Origin: Adiantum capillus-veneris
Lineage: Eukaryota; Streptophyta; Polypodiopsida; Polypodiales; Pteridaceae
Length of the DNA: 64,000 nt
Reading direction: 5' to 3'
NCBI GenBank assembly: GCA_014529385.2
Contig: CM043960.1
Span: forward strand, 27,175,896 to 27,239,895
Shown here: one piece after another, positions 25,026-35,691 of the stretch
Position numbering within the stretch: the first letter of the stretch is position 1
Layout of the letters: each line of letters begins with the position of its first letter
The notes under the pieces: generated by a model
What the model saw: the letters and a program-made list of their open reading frames with translations, nothing else
Database searches by the model: none
Told to the model about the DNA's origin: nothing
Program-made: the position numbers and the translations under genes

Positions 25026-25158
25026 CTCTCTCCTCCCCCTCTTGTAGGGCTCCCCAACTACTTTTAGGTATTGAATATTGACTTTTTGGCACACCTTATC
25101 TCAATCACGTTAGTTAGAAAGCATGACAAAGCACCTCAATCTTGGGTGGTGTTCCCAC

Positions 25159-25410
25159 AAGCACCTCAAGCTCCCTACTTGGCAAGCACAACAAGCACCT
25201 TAGTCAGCAAGCACGATAAGAACCTCAAGCACCTTATTCATCAAGCACGGCAAGCATCTCAATCACCTTAGGCAGCAAGCATGACAAGAACCTCAAGCAC
25301 CTTGTTCATCATGCATGACAAGCACCTCAAGCACCTTGTTCATCATGCATGACAAGCACCTCAAGCACCTTAGTCATCAAGCATGACAAGCACATCAAGC
25401 ACCTTAAGCT
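25159..25410. repeat. Minisatellite in the F-family solo LTR, about 35-bp period
   Basis: Repeats of CAAGCACCTTGTTCAT-CATGCATGACAAG type. The clearest period is 35 bp (CAAGCACCTTGTTCAT at 25294 and 25329), with about seven imperfect units. The intact F LTRs do not contain it, so it expanded in this copy or its sublineage. A (GT)n run lies just before, at about 24993-25023. Confidence 0.75.
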
Positions 25411-25707
25411 TGGGCTGGGTTTCCACCTCAAGCTCAGTCCTAGCTTACCTAAGGTCAAAGAACTTTTACACTAACTATTGGAGGTCTTCAATGAAGCTAA
25501 CCCTAAGGTCTTTATGCTCCATCGGTTAGCCTTGCTCTTTGATAGACCATCTCTCATTTGGCCCCCTTTACCATTGGCCCCGTGTTGAGATACAACTATA
25601 AGTGCATGTCTATATCTTAACCCTTGGTCTCATTTATTCTCCCATATTAAATGATCAGTTTAATATGAGAAATCATTTGGGTTGGTAAGATATTAGATTT
25701 TATGACA

Positions 25708-25845
25708 ATACACACACTTTTGGAAGAGGGACAACTTAAGCTAGGAAAGGTGCATACAAGTGAAAATCATGCAGACATGTTTACAAAGGTGGTCAATAAG
25801 GAGAGGTTGAGCTTCTACTCATCTTCAATTTGCATTCAAGGATAA
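25708..25845 (+). pseudogene. pol: Copia A RNase H C-terminus
   Basis: Collinear with copia C 45312-45446: TLLEEGQL-like text, then HTSEN and MFTKVVNKE, ending at TAA 25843-25845. The polypurine tract AAGTGGGAGA follows immediately before the 3' LTR. Confidence 0.88.
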
Positions 25846-25905
25846 GAAGCTAGGATGAAAATCAATCAGAGGTTTGGTGTGGAGATCAGTCTCCAAGTGG
25901 GAGAT

Positions 25906-26628
25906 TGTAAAGTATGGAGCCAGAGTTACCCCTCGTAAGTTTTTGTATTAAAAACGCACATTTGTAAGGCCCTCGTTATGAGGAGAAGCCATTGTGCATG
26001 ATGAAAAATCACTTGCCAGCATAGTCCTTTTCTCCAGAACATTATGGTCGGACGGCGGCCAAAAAGTGGTCAAGAAACGGTCGGTCGATTGGCCGATGGC
26101 CGTTAGTCAATGGCCGGTGGTTGGTGGTCGAAGTCAATGGCCGATGGGCGGTGGCCAAATTCAATGGCCGGTGGCCGATTTCAAGATGCACTTGTCTTCT
26201 CAAGGGTGGCCACACATGGGCGCATTGGAGAGTCCAAATTGGACTTGTCAACACAAGGGCGGCTACGCATGGCTAACTCTTATAAGAGAGGGCAGCCCTT
26301 TTTGGCCTATAAAGGAAGGCCTCTTCTACACGCAAAAATGGATTGTGAAGCATTGTGGTGCATTGTGAAGTTAATGTGAGGTGGTGACAGTGAAGCAAGG
26401 AGGGAGCTCCAAAAGGGTATAATCCCTTTGTAATCTACTTCTTGTTTTGAAGTACTAAATCCATTGAGTGCCTACTTTCTCGTGGGCGTAGCCCACATTG
26501 GGTGAACCACGTATATTGTGTGTTCTCTGTCTCTCCCTCTACTCTGTAATCTTTGATGTGTGAAAATTATCTATCTCCATTAAGTAAACTACTCAATTAT
26601 CTACTTAGCTACGTCATATTTCCTAACA
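25906..26628 (+). repeat. 3' LTR of copia A
   Basis: TGTAAAGTATGGAGCC...TTTCCTAACA, alignable to the 5' LTR at 425-1137 and to both copia C LTRs. Its end is followed by ATAAG, which pairs with ATACG at 420-424. Confidence 0.9.
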
Positions 26629-27419
26629 ATAAGGTCCATATGTAGTTGTATCTCATCCAACATATCTTTGGATGCTTGAACCCTTATGAGAGCATCTCTC
26701 CATTTTAATGAAGTACGACACTCTTGTCCATACAACACTTGAAAAGGAGACATCCCAATTGAGTATTGGAATGAGGAGTTATATGAAATTTCAACCAAGT
26801 ACCAATATCTGGTCCATTTATCATGCTCATGCATACAATAAGCTTTTATCATGTCTTCAATGATTTGATTGGTCCCTCGGGGGGTTCAATGTGTATCACG
26901 TGCGTTCAAGACATGTTTGTAAAACCCCTTATCTGTGAATTTTTTAAGGAATATAATATACCATTTTCTTTTAAAATCTGTAAGTTTTTTTCAAATTTGA
27001 AAAAATAATACCCTTCTATATATTTCGGTAAGTTTCAAATACCCTTTTGTTGAACTCACGTGATAGGTTACATTTTTATTAGGTGACCTCCATGGGATTG
27101 GTCCTTTTTGTCTACCCATCAGTTGTGGGTGATAAGTAGTACTAAAGGCCAACTGGGTTCCTGTAGTTGAGAATAAGGGCCAACGCTTTCCAGAAATTTG
27201 AGGTGAACTTTGTATCACGATAAAAAATTATACGACGAGGTAAACCATGATACATGAAGACATCTTTCATGAAGACTTGAGCTATAGTTTTAGAGGTAAA
27301 TGTTGTCTTGATTGAAAACAAATGGGTTATTTTTTCATAAGCATATCAACCACCACAAAACTAGAGTCTTATCCCAAAGATGTAGGAAACCCTATAATGA
27401 AATCCATCGATATGCATTA
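26629..27419 (-). pseudogene. pol: Gypsy D integrase core and C-terminal part
   Basis: A minus-strand Ty3/gypsy integrase in pieces. The core reads SMDFIIGFP (near 27405), FVVVDML, then TTGTQLAFSTTYHPQ (27190-27120) before an inserted or scrambled stretch (about 26870-27110). It resumes with YNSSFQYSIGMSPFQVLYGQ (about 26785-26720). Stops and frameshifts are frequent. It is cut at 27419 by gypsy B1, whose duplication CATTA is at 27415-27419, and continues at 40523. It ends at copia A at 26629. Confidence 0.85.
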
Positions 27420-27712
27420 TGTTAACCCTCACGGCACACGGACACCCATCACCTACGATGGACGCGTATTATGTATTCGATAGAGTCAGGTACCGGGCTT
27501 GTCGGACCAATAGGGAAAGGTAGAGTGATCGCCGATGAGAGGCGCACTTTAACTTGGACATTCAAGGGATTAGTTGGTTAAGCATGGGCGCCCAAGTGTG
27601 AATGGGGTGAGCTCCTATAAAAGCCAACTAAACCTAATTTTTACTCATTCTCTCATTTGTGCAATTGAAGAGTGCTCTTGCTCCATCTCCATCTTCTTCT
27701 TCTTCACCTCCT

Positions 27713-27750
<38 letters not shown>

Positions 27751-28001
27751 GGAGAGTGTGTGTGCGATCGAGCATTACGAAGGCACGACGGCGGCGAAGC
27801 GGTTGAGCGCGGCACGACTGCAGCTTCTTCTTCATCGCGGCGAGGAATCCACCACGAAGGCGAGCGTAGAGCGGTGAGTGACACACCCTTTGTTTTCTTG
27901 AGCTTGCTAGTTTAGGCTTGTTGTGTGCTTGGAGCCGTCTGTGGCTCGCACACGGTGTATTGGCAAGTCCCTTGCTTCGACAGTGCGGCAAGAAGCGCAC
28001 A
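27420..28001 (+). repeat. 5' LTR of gypsy B1
   Basis: TGTTAACCCTCACGG...GAAGCGCACA. A TATA box (TATAAAAG) is at 27616-27623. A (TG)n(AG)n microsatellite follows at about 27715-27750, probably in the transcribed leader. Confidence 0.95.
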
Positions 28002-28005
28002 TTTT

Positions 28006-28023
28006 TGGCGCTGCTGCCGGGGA
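28006..28023 (+). promoter_or_regulatory. Primer-binding site of gypsy B1
   Basis: TGGCGCTGCTGCCGGGGA, four T after the LTR end. It is one base different from the B2 site and close to the Athila/Tat-type site. Confidence 0.88.
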
Positions 28024-28966
28024 TATGCCCTACACTAATCTCGGTTAGCACTTTACGCTTCCTTGTGGTGCAATTTCTATCATAGGAAAGGCAGGGAAGG
28101 AGTGTGTGGAAGATTTCTGTTTTTTGCGTTTTCTGCAGTTGCTGTCAAGTTTCAATTTCTGCTATTGTCTGCGTTTTTTCAATTTCTGCAATTTTCTGCA
28201 TTTCTGTCAATTTGCTGCAATTTCTACGTTTTTCTTGCATTTTCTGTAATTTCTGCGTTTTTCCTGCATTTTCTGCAATTTTTGCGTTTTTTTGCGTTTT
28301 TTTCAATTTCTGTATTTTCTGCATCAAAAAAAAAAAAATAATTGAAAAAAAAAATTGGGAAAAAAAAAGTTTTTTGAGAAAAAAAAAAATTAATAATTTT
28401 TTTTTTTTAAAAAATTTTTTCATTTCGGAAATTAAAAACGCGAGTGAGTGGGCGGCGATATTTTTTGAAAATAAAAAACGTGACTCTTAAAACGGACGGG
28501 TTGGTTTGTATAAAAGATAGATCGGGATCGGGATCATTTTCCCAAGCCCAAGCCCAAGCCCAAGCCCAAGCCCAAGCCCAGGCCTCAGTCCTCAGTCCTA
28601 TGATATATACTAGACTCACTCTTATATATATACCCTACTCCCTCAAGAGAGAATGAGAGCATGTGGGACAAGTCCTCCACTCTCCTCCTTTCTCTTCCCA
28701 CTTGCACCCTTAGACTTTCTAGTTTGGGCTTAGTTCCCTACTGGAAATTGACAGTTTTAGGGATTCCGAGGGCATAGAGTGACCAAACGGAGGGCTGTAA
28801 AGCACGGCACGACCCTCTGACCGATACGCTCGTTTCGAGCTATCACACGGCCCATTCCACGACATGCTCTAAAAAATCTAGCAAAAAAACAAACAAAAAA
28901 CACGCTAAAAACTAGTCACAAGGCCTCCTAGAGCAGCTTTTTGACACCTTAGGGTATCAAAAGCAC
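28024..28966 (+). other. Leader of gypsy B1
   Basis: Non-coding. A T-rich tandem pattern (TTTCTGCATTTTCTGCAATT-like) fills about 28110-28325, followed by long A and T runs to about 28420. Six perfect CCCAAG hexamers are at 28541-28576. The gag ATG is at 28967. No upstream ORF is supported. Confidence 0.8.
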
Positions 28967-31900
28967 ATGCACTTACGCTCTGGGCGGGTGCTAGAACACG
29001 AGCATATTGAGGGTGCCTCTGTTCATACGGACACCCATTACCCATCCACGATAAGCTCTAGACCCTCAGCGGGGACACAAGGTAGCACCACCCAAGACCC
29101 TAAAATAGCCGCTAGTGATTCCTCCTCCGACTCAGAAATCATGGAAGCATACCCTACCCAAAACACTGAGAGAGAAGGCCATGCACCTCCCGAAGCTCCA
29201 CAGCCTAGTACTAGTATGTTTAGCCGTTTCATGGAAACATTAGGTAGAGCTACTCGCTCAGAACCTGATGCAAATGAAGCACACGAAGGGGGTGGGGAAG
29301 TGGACTCTCCTTTCACATCGCACGTGGACCCCACACCCCCAAAGAGTGTCCATGTGGATATCCTACCAACTTCTTACCAAGAAGGCCCTGTTGAGCTGCC
29401 TCCTTCAGAAGTTCCCTCTAGAGTACCGTTGGTGGCAAGTAAAACCACGGGGAGCAACATTGCTTCTACCTCACAAGAAACCGTTAACACGTCGACTCTA
29501 GAAGGATTGTTCATTAATGATCATTGGACATACGACCTCCACACTGAGGTGTTGACGGATCTACACTCTGGCCACGCCTACCATGTAGGATGGATAGAGA
29601 TTGTACAATCCACCTCTAGTGCCACGAGCATCGAAGATCAACAGAAAATGATCTGTAATGTTATCCATGGCATTATTCAATCAGAAAGGCAAAACCGAGG
29701 GATAAATATACTTTCAACTGGCCCCATGAGATTTCTGGATACGAGCAAGGCTCAACAGCCTACTCTATCTCAAATGGAGACTCCTCTAATGAGTCCCATG
29801 GACCCATCTTACGTCATTTCACCTGGGGTCTCTATGCAATCTGAGCCTCCGAGCGAAAGCTTTAGCTTCCCTAACTTGGCTCAACCCTCTATCAAGGAAA
29901 ACACAGTGCTCACTCCAGGGATAAGCCTGACAGAGAATGTACCGATGACATCTACGGTTAGCGCAGTGCCACTACCTAGTGTCGTAGTACCTAATATGGG
30001 GCCTCGACCATATGTGCCTCTAGCCCCTTATGCACACATGGCCCCCACACCTCCAATAGTACCACTTGCTTATGCTCCTCGAGTGCCGCTCCCTAGCTCT
30101 TATCCGAGTGGACCTATGCCCGGTTATGTTCCATATCCTGCATCATCCACACATATGCCAAGACCGGTACCCGTTCCTCTCCCACATATGATTCCAAGAG
30201 TACCTCCACCGGCCCTGCCTCCTCACATAGGTGACTTGGCAGCGTTTGCTCAAACCATAGGTCGATCTATCGCGGAAAATATGCGTCATGCATCTGATAG
30301 AGAGCCTAGAAGTAAGGCAGTACAAATTGCCAAACTCACGCAAAAATTTAATGGGGACGAAGATGCTAGGAAACACATTGAAGTGTTTGAACAAGTATGT
30401 GATTCCTTAGGGGAACACAACGAACTACATAAGTGCAATGCCTTAAGCTTGACATTAAGTGGGAAGGCTGGAGATTGGTATAGAACCCTAAGGGTGGACG
30501 AGAAAACAATCTACCCTACCCTTCGAAGGTTGTTTCTAAAGGAGTACATACGAGAAGGTGTGCTTTGGGGTGTAGCATCTCAGCTACAGAAGGCCGAACG
30601 TAAGGAAGGAGAGTCAGTAAGGGACTTCATTAGTCGTCTAAAGCACTTAAACTCTCGCTGCCCTGTAAATGAGTGCTTCAACAATAACCAACTGCTTGAT
30701 CGATTCATTCGAGGGTTGAGGAATGAAGGAATCTATAATGGACTAGTGATTAGAGGTATCACAACCTGGGAAGATGTCACTGCCAATGCAATCCAATTAG
30801 AGGACAACTTGATGATAGCAGGCATGAGGGTGTCTACTGACACGAGATCCACTAGCTCACAAGCCATTGAGTATGAACCCATGACTGCAAAGCCCATTGC
30901 CAATGAGCCAAAGGTATTTGAGACATTCTTGACAGACCTCACCAAGGCAATCCAAGAGTCTCTTAAGGATAATCGACCCCCTCAAAATAGTCACATGTAT
31001 CCAAGAAGGGAGAAACAGTGGTGTTCCATTTGCTTAGGTCCACATAGCACTAGTGAGTGCCCTACGTTTAGAGTAAAATTTAATGGAACTTGCAACGCAT
31101 GTGGTAGGTATGGTCACCAAGCTAAGGATCGTTTAATGATCAAACGTATGATGGCAAATAGACCACCTGTAGCCTGGACGGATGCACCTCGAGCTCCTGT
31201 ATTGATGCCTACTCCACCTGTTGAGCAACTACCGCAACACATGGTCCCTAGATCTCAAAATGTTGTACAAGCTACACCGCTACCACCTCCTGTGCTAGGA
31301 CCGCAGCCCCCGCATCCAAGAGTCGCCCCTATGAACCAAGTGGGTTGCGAGCCATCAAATGCTTATGCAGATGGCTGTGAGGAGGAAATAGACACTAGTA
31401 TTGCCTACGGACTTGATACATTGGAAGAATGTCCTATATACTACATGGAAGATTGTTGGGGACAAGTCAAGCCGGTTTATCAAGCTGCTGCTCTCGCATC
31501 CAGAGGTCAAAATATCAACACCCAGGCTAGGAGGCCACCTCTTCAATGCTACGAGTGTGGTGGACCACATCGAGTAGCGGAGTGCCCTATTAGGCTACAA
31601 AAGAATGCTGCACAGATGCAAGTGAATCAAGGGAGCACGTCTGCAATGCCAATACTCACATGTAATCGTTGTGGCATAGATCACTTGATTGCCCAATGCC
31701 CCTATAACCCAAATGCGCCTAAAATCACACCCCTGAATTTGGTCGAAATTGCTACTGTGACATCACCAATACCACCCGTCGCACCCGCTTATGCGATTAC
31801 ACGGTCCATGCTTCAAGGGCCAGGACATATCCTCGAAGAGAGAGATACCGCGTCAGTTATCCAAGCAAAGAAAAAGAAGACACGAAGGAAGAAGTCGCAG

Positions 31901-34900
31901 AATACGGAAAATTCAAAGCCAAGTTCCAAAACAAACATAGGAACAGGAGATGACCCCGTGTATATGAATGACCTCGAGGATGATTCAGATTCAGTCGACA
32001 CAATGGAGACTAGAACCAATACCACAAAGGGAAATACCGACAAGGAAAACCGTAACATGGGACCAAATGAAAACCGAATAAGAGAAAATCATAAAGAGCC
32101 TCTGAAAACAGCACAAGTGTTTCCAAATCCAATCCAAGACCCCCAAGATAAACCGCAGGGGCAAAAAGGGAAGAATCGTAAAAAGAAGATTGGGACGTAC
32201 CCAAACCCTGTAGACGAGATTAAGCAGGTGAAACATCTAAGAGGTTTAGTGGAGAAGACTCAAAGGAAACTAGAACCAGAACCCATGCAGGTCAAAATTC
32301 ATGACACAGTGTTTCCCACGCAAGTTCATCCACCCCACATGAACCATAGACCGTTAGCCATATCTAGTATCATCCAAGAAGGGAGTGAGGACAGGACATC
32401 AGAAAGTGAGCATACACCTTTCTTGTTGGAAAGGATGTTTAACGAAGGAATACCTGATCCCATTGAGGAATATGAGATTCCATCCTCACCAGTTCTTAGT
32501 GAAGGACCTACACCCTGCAAAACGCCAATGAATGTTGCCAAACTAGTGGACTTCATGTCTTCTGAGGTCCGAACCACGATCATAGCAAAGCTGTATGGAG
32601 ATCCTGAGTTATTCCTTGCACTTCGAGCATTCCTTAACGGAGAGCTACGAACGGGATTACCGCAGTTTGCGCAACCAAATAGGCCTGACTTGATTATGAT
32701 TGATGAGGAAAATCATGTGCAATCACTTGACTTAGATGGACACGAGTCTGTGATCGAGGTACCCATTAACGAATTAGGGCAGTATTTTGAAGGCGACGAG
32801 TCTAATGCGACCCTACCCATCACTACCAAGGGATTAACTATAAAGGGAATTCTTGATGGTGGTGCGGGAGTTAGCATCGTTACAAAAGATTGTTGGGAAT
32901 CCATGGGAAAACCCCGCCTCAGTGTTACTAACATTGTGGTAAAGATGGCAAATGGTACCATAGCCAAACCTATGGGGATGCTCAAGGATCTTAAGATCAA
33001 AGTTCTAGGACACAAGGTACGACATACGTTCATTGTAATGGATTTCTCTAAACACCTTATGTCATATGAAATGATTTTAGGACGACCATTCATGAGGGAA
33101 GCACAAATGGTTCACGATTGGTCTAAAAATCATGTCTATTTGCAATTCCAAGACTCTGTCCTTAGAGTGGATTTGGTGACTGGTAAGGTACACCCCTTAG
33201 GGAGTAAAACCATTATTGATCATCGCTCTGACACCACAGTTCACTCGGCCCCACTACAATATTGTTACACTTGTAAGAAGGATACAGACATTGGCCAAGA
33301 TTCTCCTTATATGGATATCCTACCTGGGATGACTGAATTAGACAATGTGGATTGGGTACACCTAGCTGCAGCCATAGATACCTGGGGAAATAGAGGAACC
33401 ACTTGGGTCACACCAGAGGGGGAAGAGGTACCACAAATTGCACCTCTGAACATGATAAGTGCCATACATGCATCTTCTAAGGGCAAGGAAATTGTGGACC
33501 AATCTGACAGTGACACCGATAGCTCAATAGAAGACTTTGACCAACACGACTTGGACACTGACTCCCAGAGTGAAATGGATTCTGAATCTCATGAATTAGA
33601 GAGTGGAGCAAGTTCACAGTCAAAACATTCGGAAGGACCGAGCACATCAACCGATGATAGCTCCTCCGAGAGTGAAGAGGACACCAACGAGGACTCCTTT
33701 AGTGAGCCAGATCTAAATGCAAATCAAAAGCAGGTCTCAAATACGAAAAAGAAAAACCTTAAGAGGCGTCGATATCGAGCCAATGTACGTGCTAGGATAA
33801 ACAAGAAGAGATCCTCAGCAGAATGGCTCAGTTATATAGGAGCATGTGATGCTCATCGAAAATTGGTAGACAATTGGGGTGAATATCTCCAAAATGTTAT
33901 GTGGTGTAGACCACGACCCCATGACATAGCCCAATTAGAGATCATAGACAAGCCAAAGTTGAGCCGCACTGCAAGGAGGCGTCAAAACCAAGAGTTAGCT
34001 CGACAACACAAGAAAGCAGAAATGGAAGCACAAACCCACGCACAACCAGAATCCACAGACTTGCATCCTGCACCAGAACATTTCAAATCTTACACCACAG
34101 GGGAAGCAAAGGCTGTGTACACAAAAGCCCAAAGAATACCTATCGATGGGAATAATGGAATCTATGATGGTCCGGCAATAGTTAAAGAAATAGAATTAGC
34201 TGACCCCGGTGAAGAATCAAAACCTGTTTTTATTGCCCAAGACCTCACAGAAGTTGAAGAGGCGGTCCTCAAAGAGCTTCTCAAGGAATTCAAGGACGTA
34301 TTCGCTTGGACATACCATGATATGAAAGGTGTTCCGCCTTCTGTGGTCCAACATACAATCCCTATGATTAGCACTGCGAAGCCCGTACAACAAAGACCCT
34401 ACCCGATGAATCCTAAGTACGCAAAGATCATTCAAGAAGAACTAGAAAAGCTTATCAAATGTGGGTTCATATATCCTATTGAACACTCTGAATGGGTGTC
34501 GCCAATAGTTATCGTGCCAAAAAAGAATGGGAAACTCAGGGTGTGCGTGGACCTCAAAAAAGTTAATGCAGCTACTAGAAGAGACCATTACCCCCTACCA
34601 TATTCCGAACATGTACTCGAAAGAGTTGCAGGCAAGGAAGCTTATAGCTTTCTAGATGGGTACTCAGGCTACAACCAAATCACGATAGCGCTAGAGGACC
34701 AAGCTAAAACTGCCTTCATCACAGAATTTGGCGTGTTTGCATTTCGTGTGATGGCTTTTGGCTTAACAAATGCCCCTGCTACATTCCAACGATTAATAAA
34801 AACTGCTTTTAAAGAATATTTGAGAGAGTTTTGTGAAGCTTTCTTAGACGACCTTTGTGTTTACTCTTCTTGGAAAGAACATCTATCATGTTTGCGGAAG

Positions 34901-35683
34901 GTGTTTGAAAAATGTAGGTTATATCGTATCTCATTGAACCCGTTCAAATGCCAATTTTGGGTCAAGCATGGAGTTATTTTAGGGCATATAGTATCCAAGA
35001 ATGGTATCTCAACCGATGAGAGCAAAATTAAAGTGATTCTAGAGTTACCACAACCAACCAATTACAAGGGAGTTCAAAGGTTCATGGGACACGTGGGTTA
35101 TTATCGACGGTTTATTTTATTTTTCGCTGAGATAGCACGTCCTTTGTACAAGCTTCTCATTGAATTTAAATGGACTGAAGAGTGTGACCAGGCCTATGAA
35201 CAATTGAAGAAAACACTAGCAAGTGCTCCGATTTTAAGGACACCTAACTGGGATGTCATTTTCCATGTGCATATTGATGCGTCAAACTTTGCTATTGGGT
35301 GTGTTCTCACTCAACCAGGAGAACATAAATTGGACTATCCCATTAGCTTTGCAAGCCGTCAATTGAACGATGTTGAAAGAAACTACACCACTACAGAGCG
35401 AGAAGGTTTGGCAATGGTTTATGCAGTAAAGAAATTTCGCTACTACCTTCTGGCAAACAAGTTTGTATTTTATGTGGATCATCAAGCGTTGCTGTATCTG
35501 GTAAACAAGCCATGCTCCACAGGAAGAATCACACGATGGTTGTTAATTCTTCTTGAGTTTGATTTCACGATTGTAGTGAGACCCGGTAAAAGGCACGTCA
35601 TGGCTGATCATTTTCTCGCATACCCAATGGTGAAGCCCCTACAGGAGTTGATGATGAATTACCCGATACTTCCCTATTCATAG
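28967..35683 (+). CDS. gag-pol: Gypsy B1 gag-protease-RT-RNase H polyprotein
   Basis: 2,238 codons from the ATG at 28967 (MHLRSGR start, conserved in B2). A Pro/Ser-rich N-terminal half precedes the gag core at about residues 470-620. Zinc knuckles start at residues 686, 709, 861 and 899. Three have the short spacing CX2CX3HX4C; the second is CX2CX4H with its last Cys changed to Arg here. The protease DGGA is at residue 1297 and the ILGRPFM motif about 90 residues later. An acidic Ser/Asp-rich linker follows. RT is at about residues 1785-2000, with active site FLDD near residue 1961. RNase H begins HIDASNFAIG at about residue 2103. A 1-nt deletion near 35611-35614, shown by comparison with B2, moves the frame out and ends it at 35683. 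Confidence 0.93.
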   Translation: MHLRSGRVLEHEHIEGASVHTDTHYPSTISSRPSAGTQGSTTQDPKIAASDSSSDSEIMEAYPTQNTEREGHAPPEAPQPSTSMFSRFMETLGRATRSEPDANEAHEGGGEVDSPFTSHVDPTPPKSVHVDILPTSYQEGPVELPPSEVPSRVPLVASKTTGSNIASTSQETVNTSTLEGLFINDHWTYDLHTEVLTDLHSGHAYHVGWIEIVQSTSSATSIEDQQKMICNVIHGIIQSERQNRGINILSTGPMRFLDTSKAQQPTLSQMETPLMSPMDPSYVISPGVSMQSEPPSESFSFPNLAQPSIKENTVLTPGISLTENVPMTSTVSAVPLPSVVVPNMGPRPYVPLAPYAHMAPTPPIVPLAYAPRVPLPSSYPSGPMPGYVPYPASSTHMPRPVPVPLPHMIPRVPPPALPPHIGDLAAFAQTIGRSIAENMRHASDREPRSKAVQIAKLTQKFNGDEDARKHIEVFEQVCDSLGEHNELHKCNALSLTLSGKAGDWYRTLRVDEKTIYPTLRRLFLKEYIREGVLWGVASQLQKAERKEGESVRDFISRLKHLNSRCPVNECFNNNQLLDRFIRGLRNEGIYNGLVIRGITTWEDVTANAIQLEDNLMIAGMRVSTDTRSTSSQAIEYEPMTAKPIANEPKVFETFLTDLTKAIQESLKDNRPPQNSHMYPRREKQWCSICLGPHSTSECPTFRVKFNGTCNACGRYGHQAKDRLMIKRMMANRPPVAWTDAPRAPVLMPTPPVEQLPQHMVPRSQNVVQATPLPPPVLGPQPPHPRVAPMNQVGCEPSNAYADGCEEEIDTSIAYGLDTLEECPIYYMEDCWGQVKPVYQAAALASRGQNINTQARRPPLQCYECGGPHRVAECPIRLQKNAAQMQVNQGSTSAMPILTCNRCGIDHLIAQCPYNPNAPKITPLNLVEIATVTSPIPPVAPAYAITRSMLQGPGHILEERDTASVIQAKKKKTRRKKSQNTENSKPSSKTNIGTGDDPVYMNDLEDDSDSVDTMETRTNTTKGNTDKENRNMGPNENRIRENHKEPLKTAQVFPNPIQDPQDKPQGQKGKNRKKKIGTYPNPVDEIKQVKHLRGLVEKTQRKLEPEPMQVKIHDTVFPTQVHPPHMNHRPLAISSIIQEGSEDRTSESEHTPFLLERMFNEGIPDPIEEYEIPSSPVLSEGPTPCKTPMNVAKLVDFMSSEVRTTIIAKLYGDPELFLALRAFLNGELRTGLPQFAQPNRPDLIMIDEENHVQSLDLDGHESVIEVPINELGQYFEGDESNATLPITTKGLTIKGILDGGAGVSIVTKDCWESMGKPRLSVTNIVVKMANGTIAKPMGMLKDLKIKVLGHKVRHTFIVMDFSKHLMSYEMILGRPFMREAQMVHDWSKNHVYLQFQDSVLRVDLVTGKVHPLGSKTIIDHRSDTTVHSAPLQYCYTCKKDTDIGQDSPYMDILPGMTELDNVDWVHLAAAIDTWGNRGTTWVTPEGEEVPQIAPLNMISAIHASSKGKEIVDQSDSDTDSSIEDFDQHDLDTDSQSEMDSESHELESGASSQSKHSEGPSTSTDDSSSESEEDTNEDSFSEPDLNANQKQVSNTKKKNLKRRRYRANVRARINKKRSSAEWLSYIGACDAHRKLVDNWGEYLQNVMWCRPRPHDIAQLEIIDKPKLSRTARRRQNQELARQHKKAEMEAQTHAQPESTDLHPAPEHFKSYTTGEAKAVYTKAQRIPIDGNNGIYDGPAIVKEIELADPGEESKPVFIAQDLTEVEEAVLKELLKEFKDVFAWTYHDMKGVPPSVVQHTIPMISTAKPVQQRPYPMNPKYAKIIQEELEKLIKCGFIYPIEHSEWVSPIVIVPKKNGKLRVCVDLKKVNAATRRDHYPLPYSEHVLERVAGKEAYSFLDGYSGYNQITIALEDQAKTAFITEFGVFAFRVMAFGLTNAPATFQRLIKTAFKEYLREFCEAFLDDLCVYSSWKEHLSCLRKVFEKCRLYRISLNPFKCQFWVKHGVILGHIVSKNGISTDESKIKVILELPQPTNYKGVQRFMGHVGYYRRFILFFAEIARPLYKLLIEFKWTEECDQAYEQLKKTLASAPILRTPNWDVIFHVHIDASNFAIGCVLTQPGEHKLDYPISFASRQLNDVERNYTTTEREGLAMVYAVKKFRYYLLANKFVFYVDHQALLYLVNKPCSTGRITRWLLILLEFDFTIVVRPGKRHVMADHFLAYPMVKPLQELMMNYPILPYS

Positions 35684-35691
35684 TTGAGACT

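Larger units (their letters stand above)
18673..25707 (-). mobile_element. Solo LTR of the chromovirus F family, split by copia E
   Basis: On the plus strand it starts TGTAATGG and ends TTTTATGACA. These are the reverse complements of diverged F LTR ends (TGTCATAATAATC... and ...CATTAAATGTTACA). It has a perfect target duplication ATACA at 18668-18672 and 25708-25712, and copia A resumes on both sides. Only LTR sequence is present (18673-19376 and 24632-25707), so this is a solo LTR formed by recombination. The region around 25600-25707 matches the F U3 start well; the centre is diverged and contains a minisatellite. Confidence 0.85.
425..26628 (+). mobile_element. Copia element A (Ty1/copia, old, split by nested insertions)
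   Basis: This is a complete but decayed copia element. Its 5' LTR is 425-1137 and its 3' LTR is 25906-26628. The internal sequence is split by insertions at 2316-16075 and 18673-25707. Joining the three internal pieces (1138-2315, 16076-18672, 25708-25905) gives collinear similarity to copia C at 40752-46214. The flanking 5-mers are ATACG (420-424) and ATAAG (26629-26633), a target duplication with one mismatch. The two LTRs differ by roughly a tenth of their bases by eye, so it is clearly older than C. The order gag-PR-IN-RT-RH is diagnostic of copia. Confidence 0.9.

Noticed and set aside
25159-25410. Possible CRISPR-like repeat array
   Set aside because: Units are contiguous and imperfect with no spacer structure, inside a plant LTR; this is a minisatellite.
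28145-28490. ORFs of about 90-128 codons over the B1 leader, rich in Phe, Ala and Lys
   Set aside because: They arise from T-rich and A-rich low-complexity repeats and are not maintained in B2.
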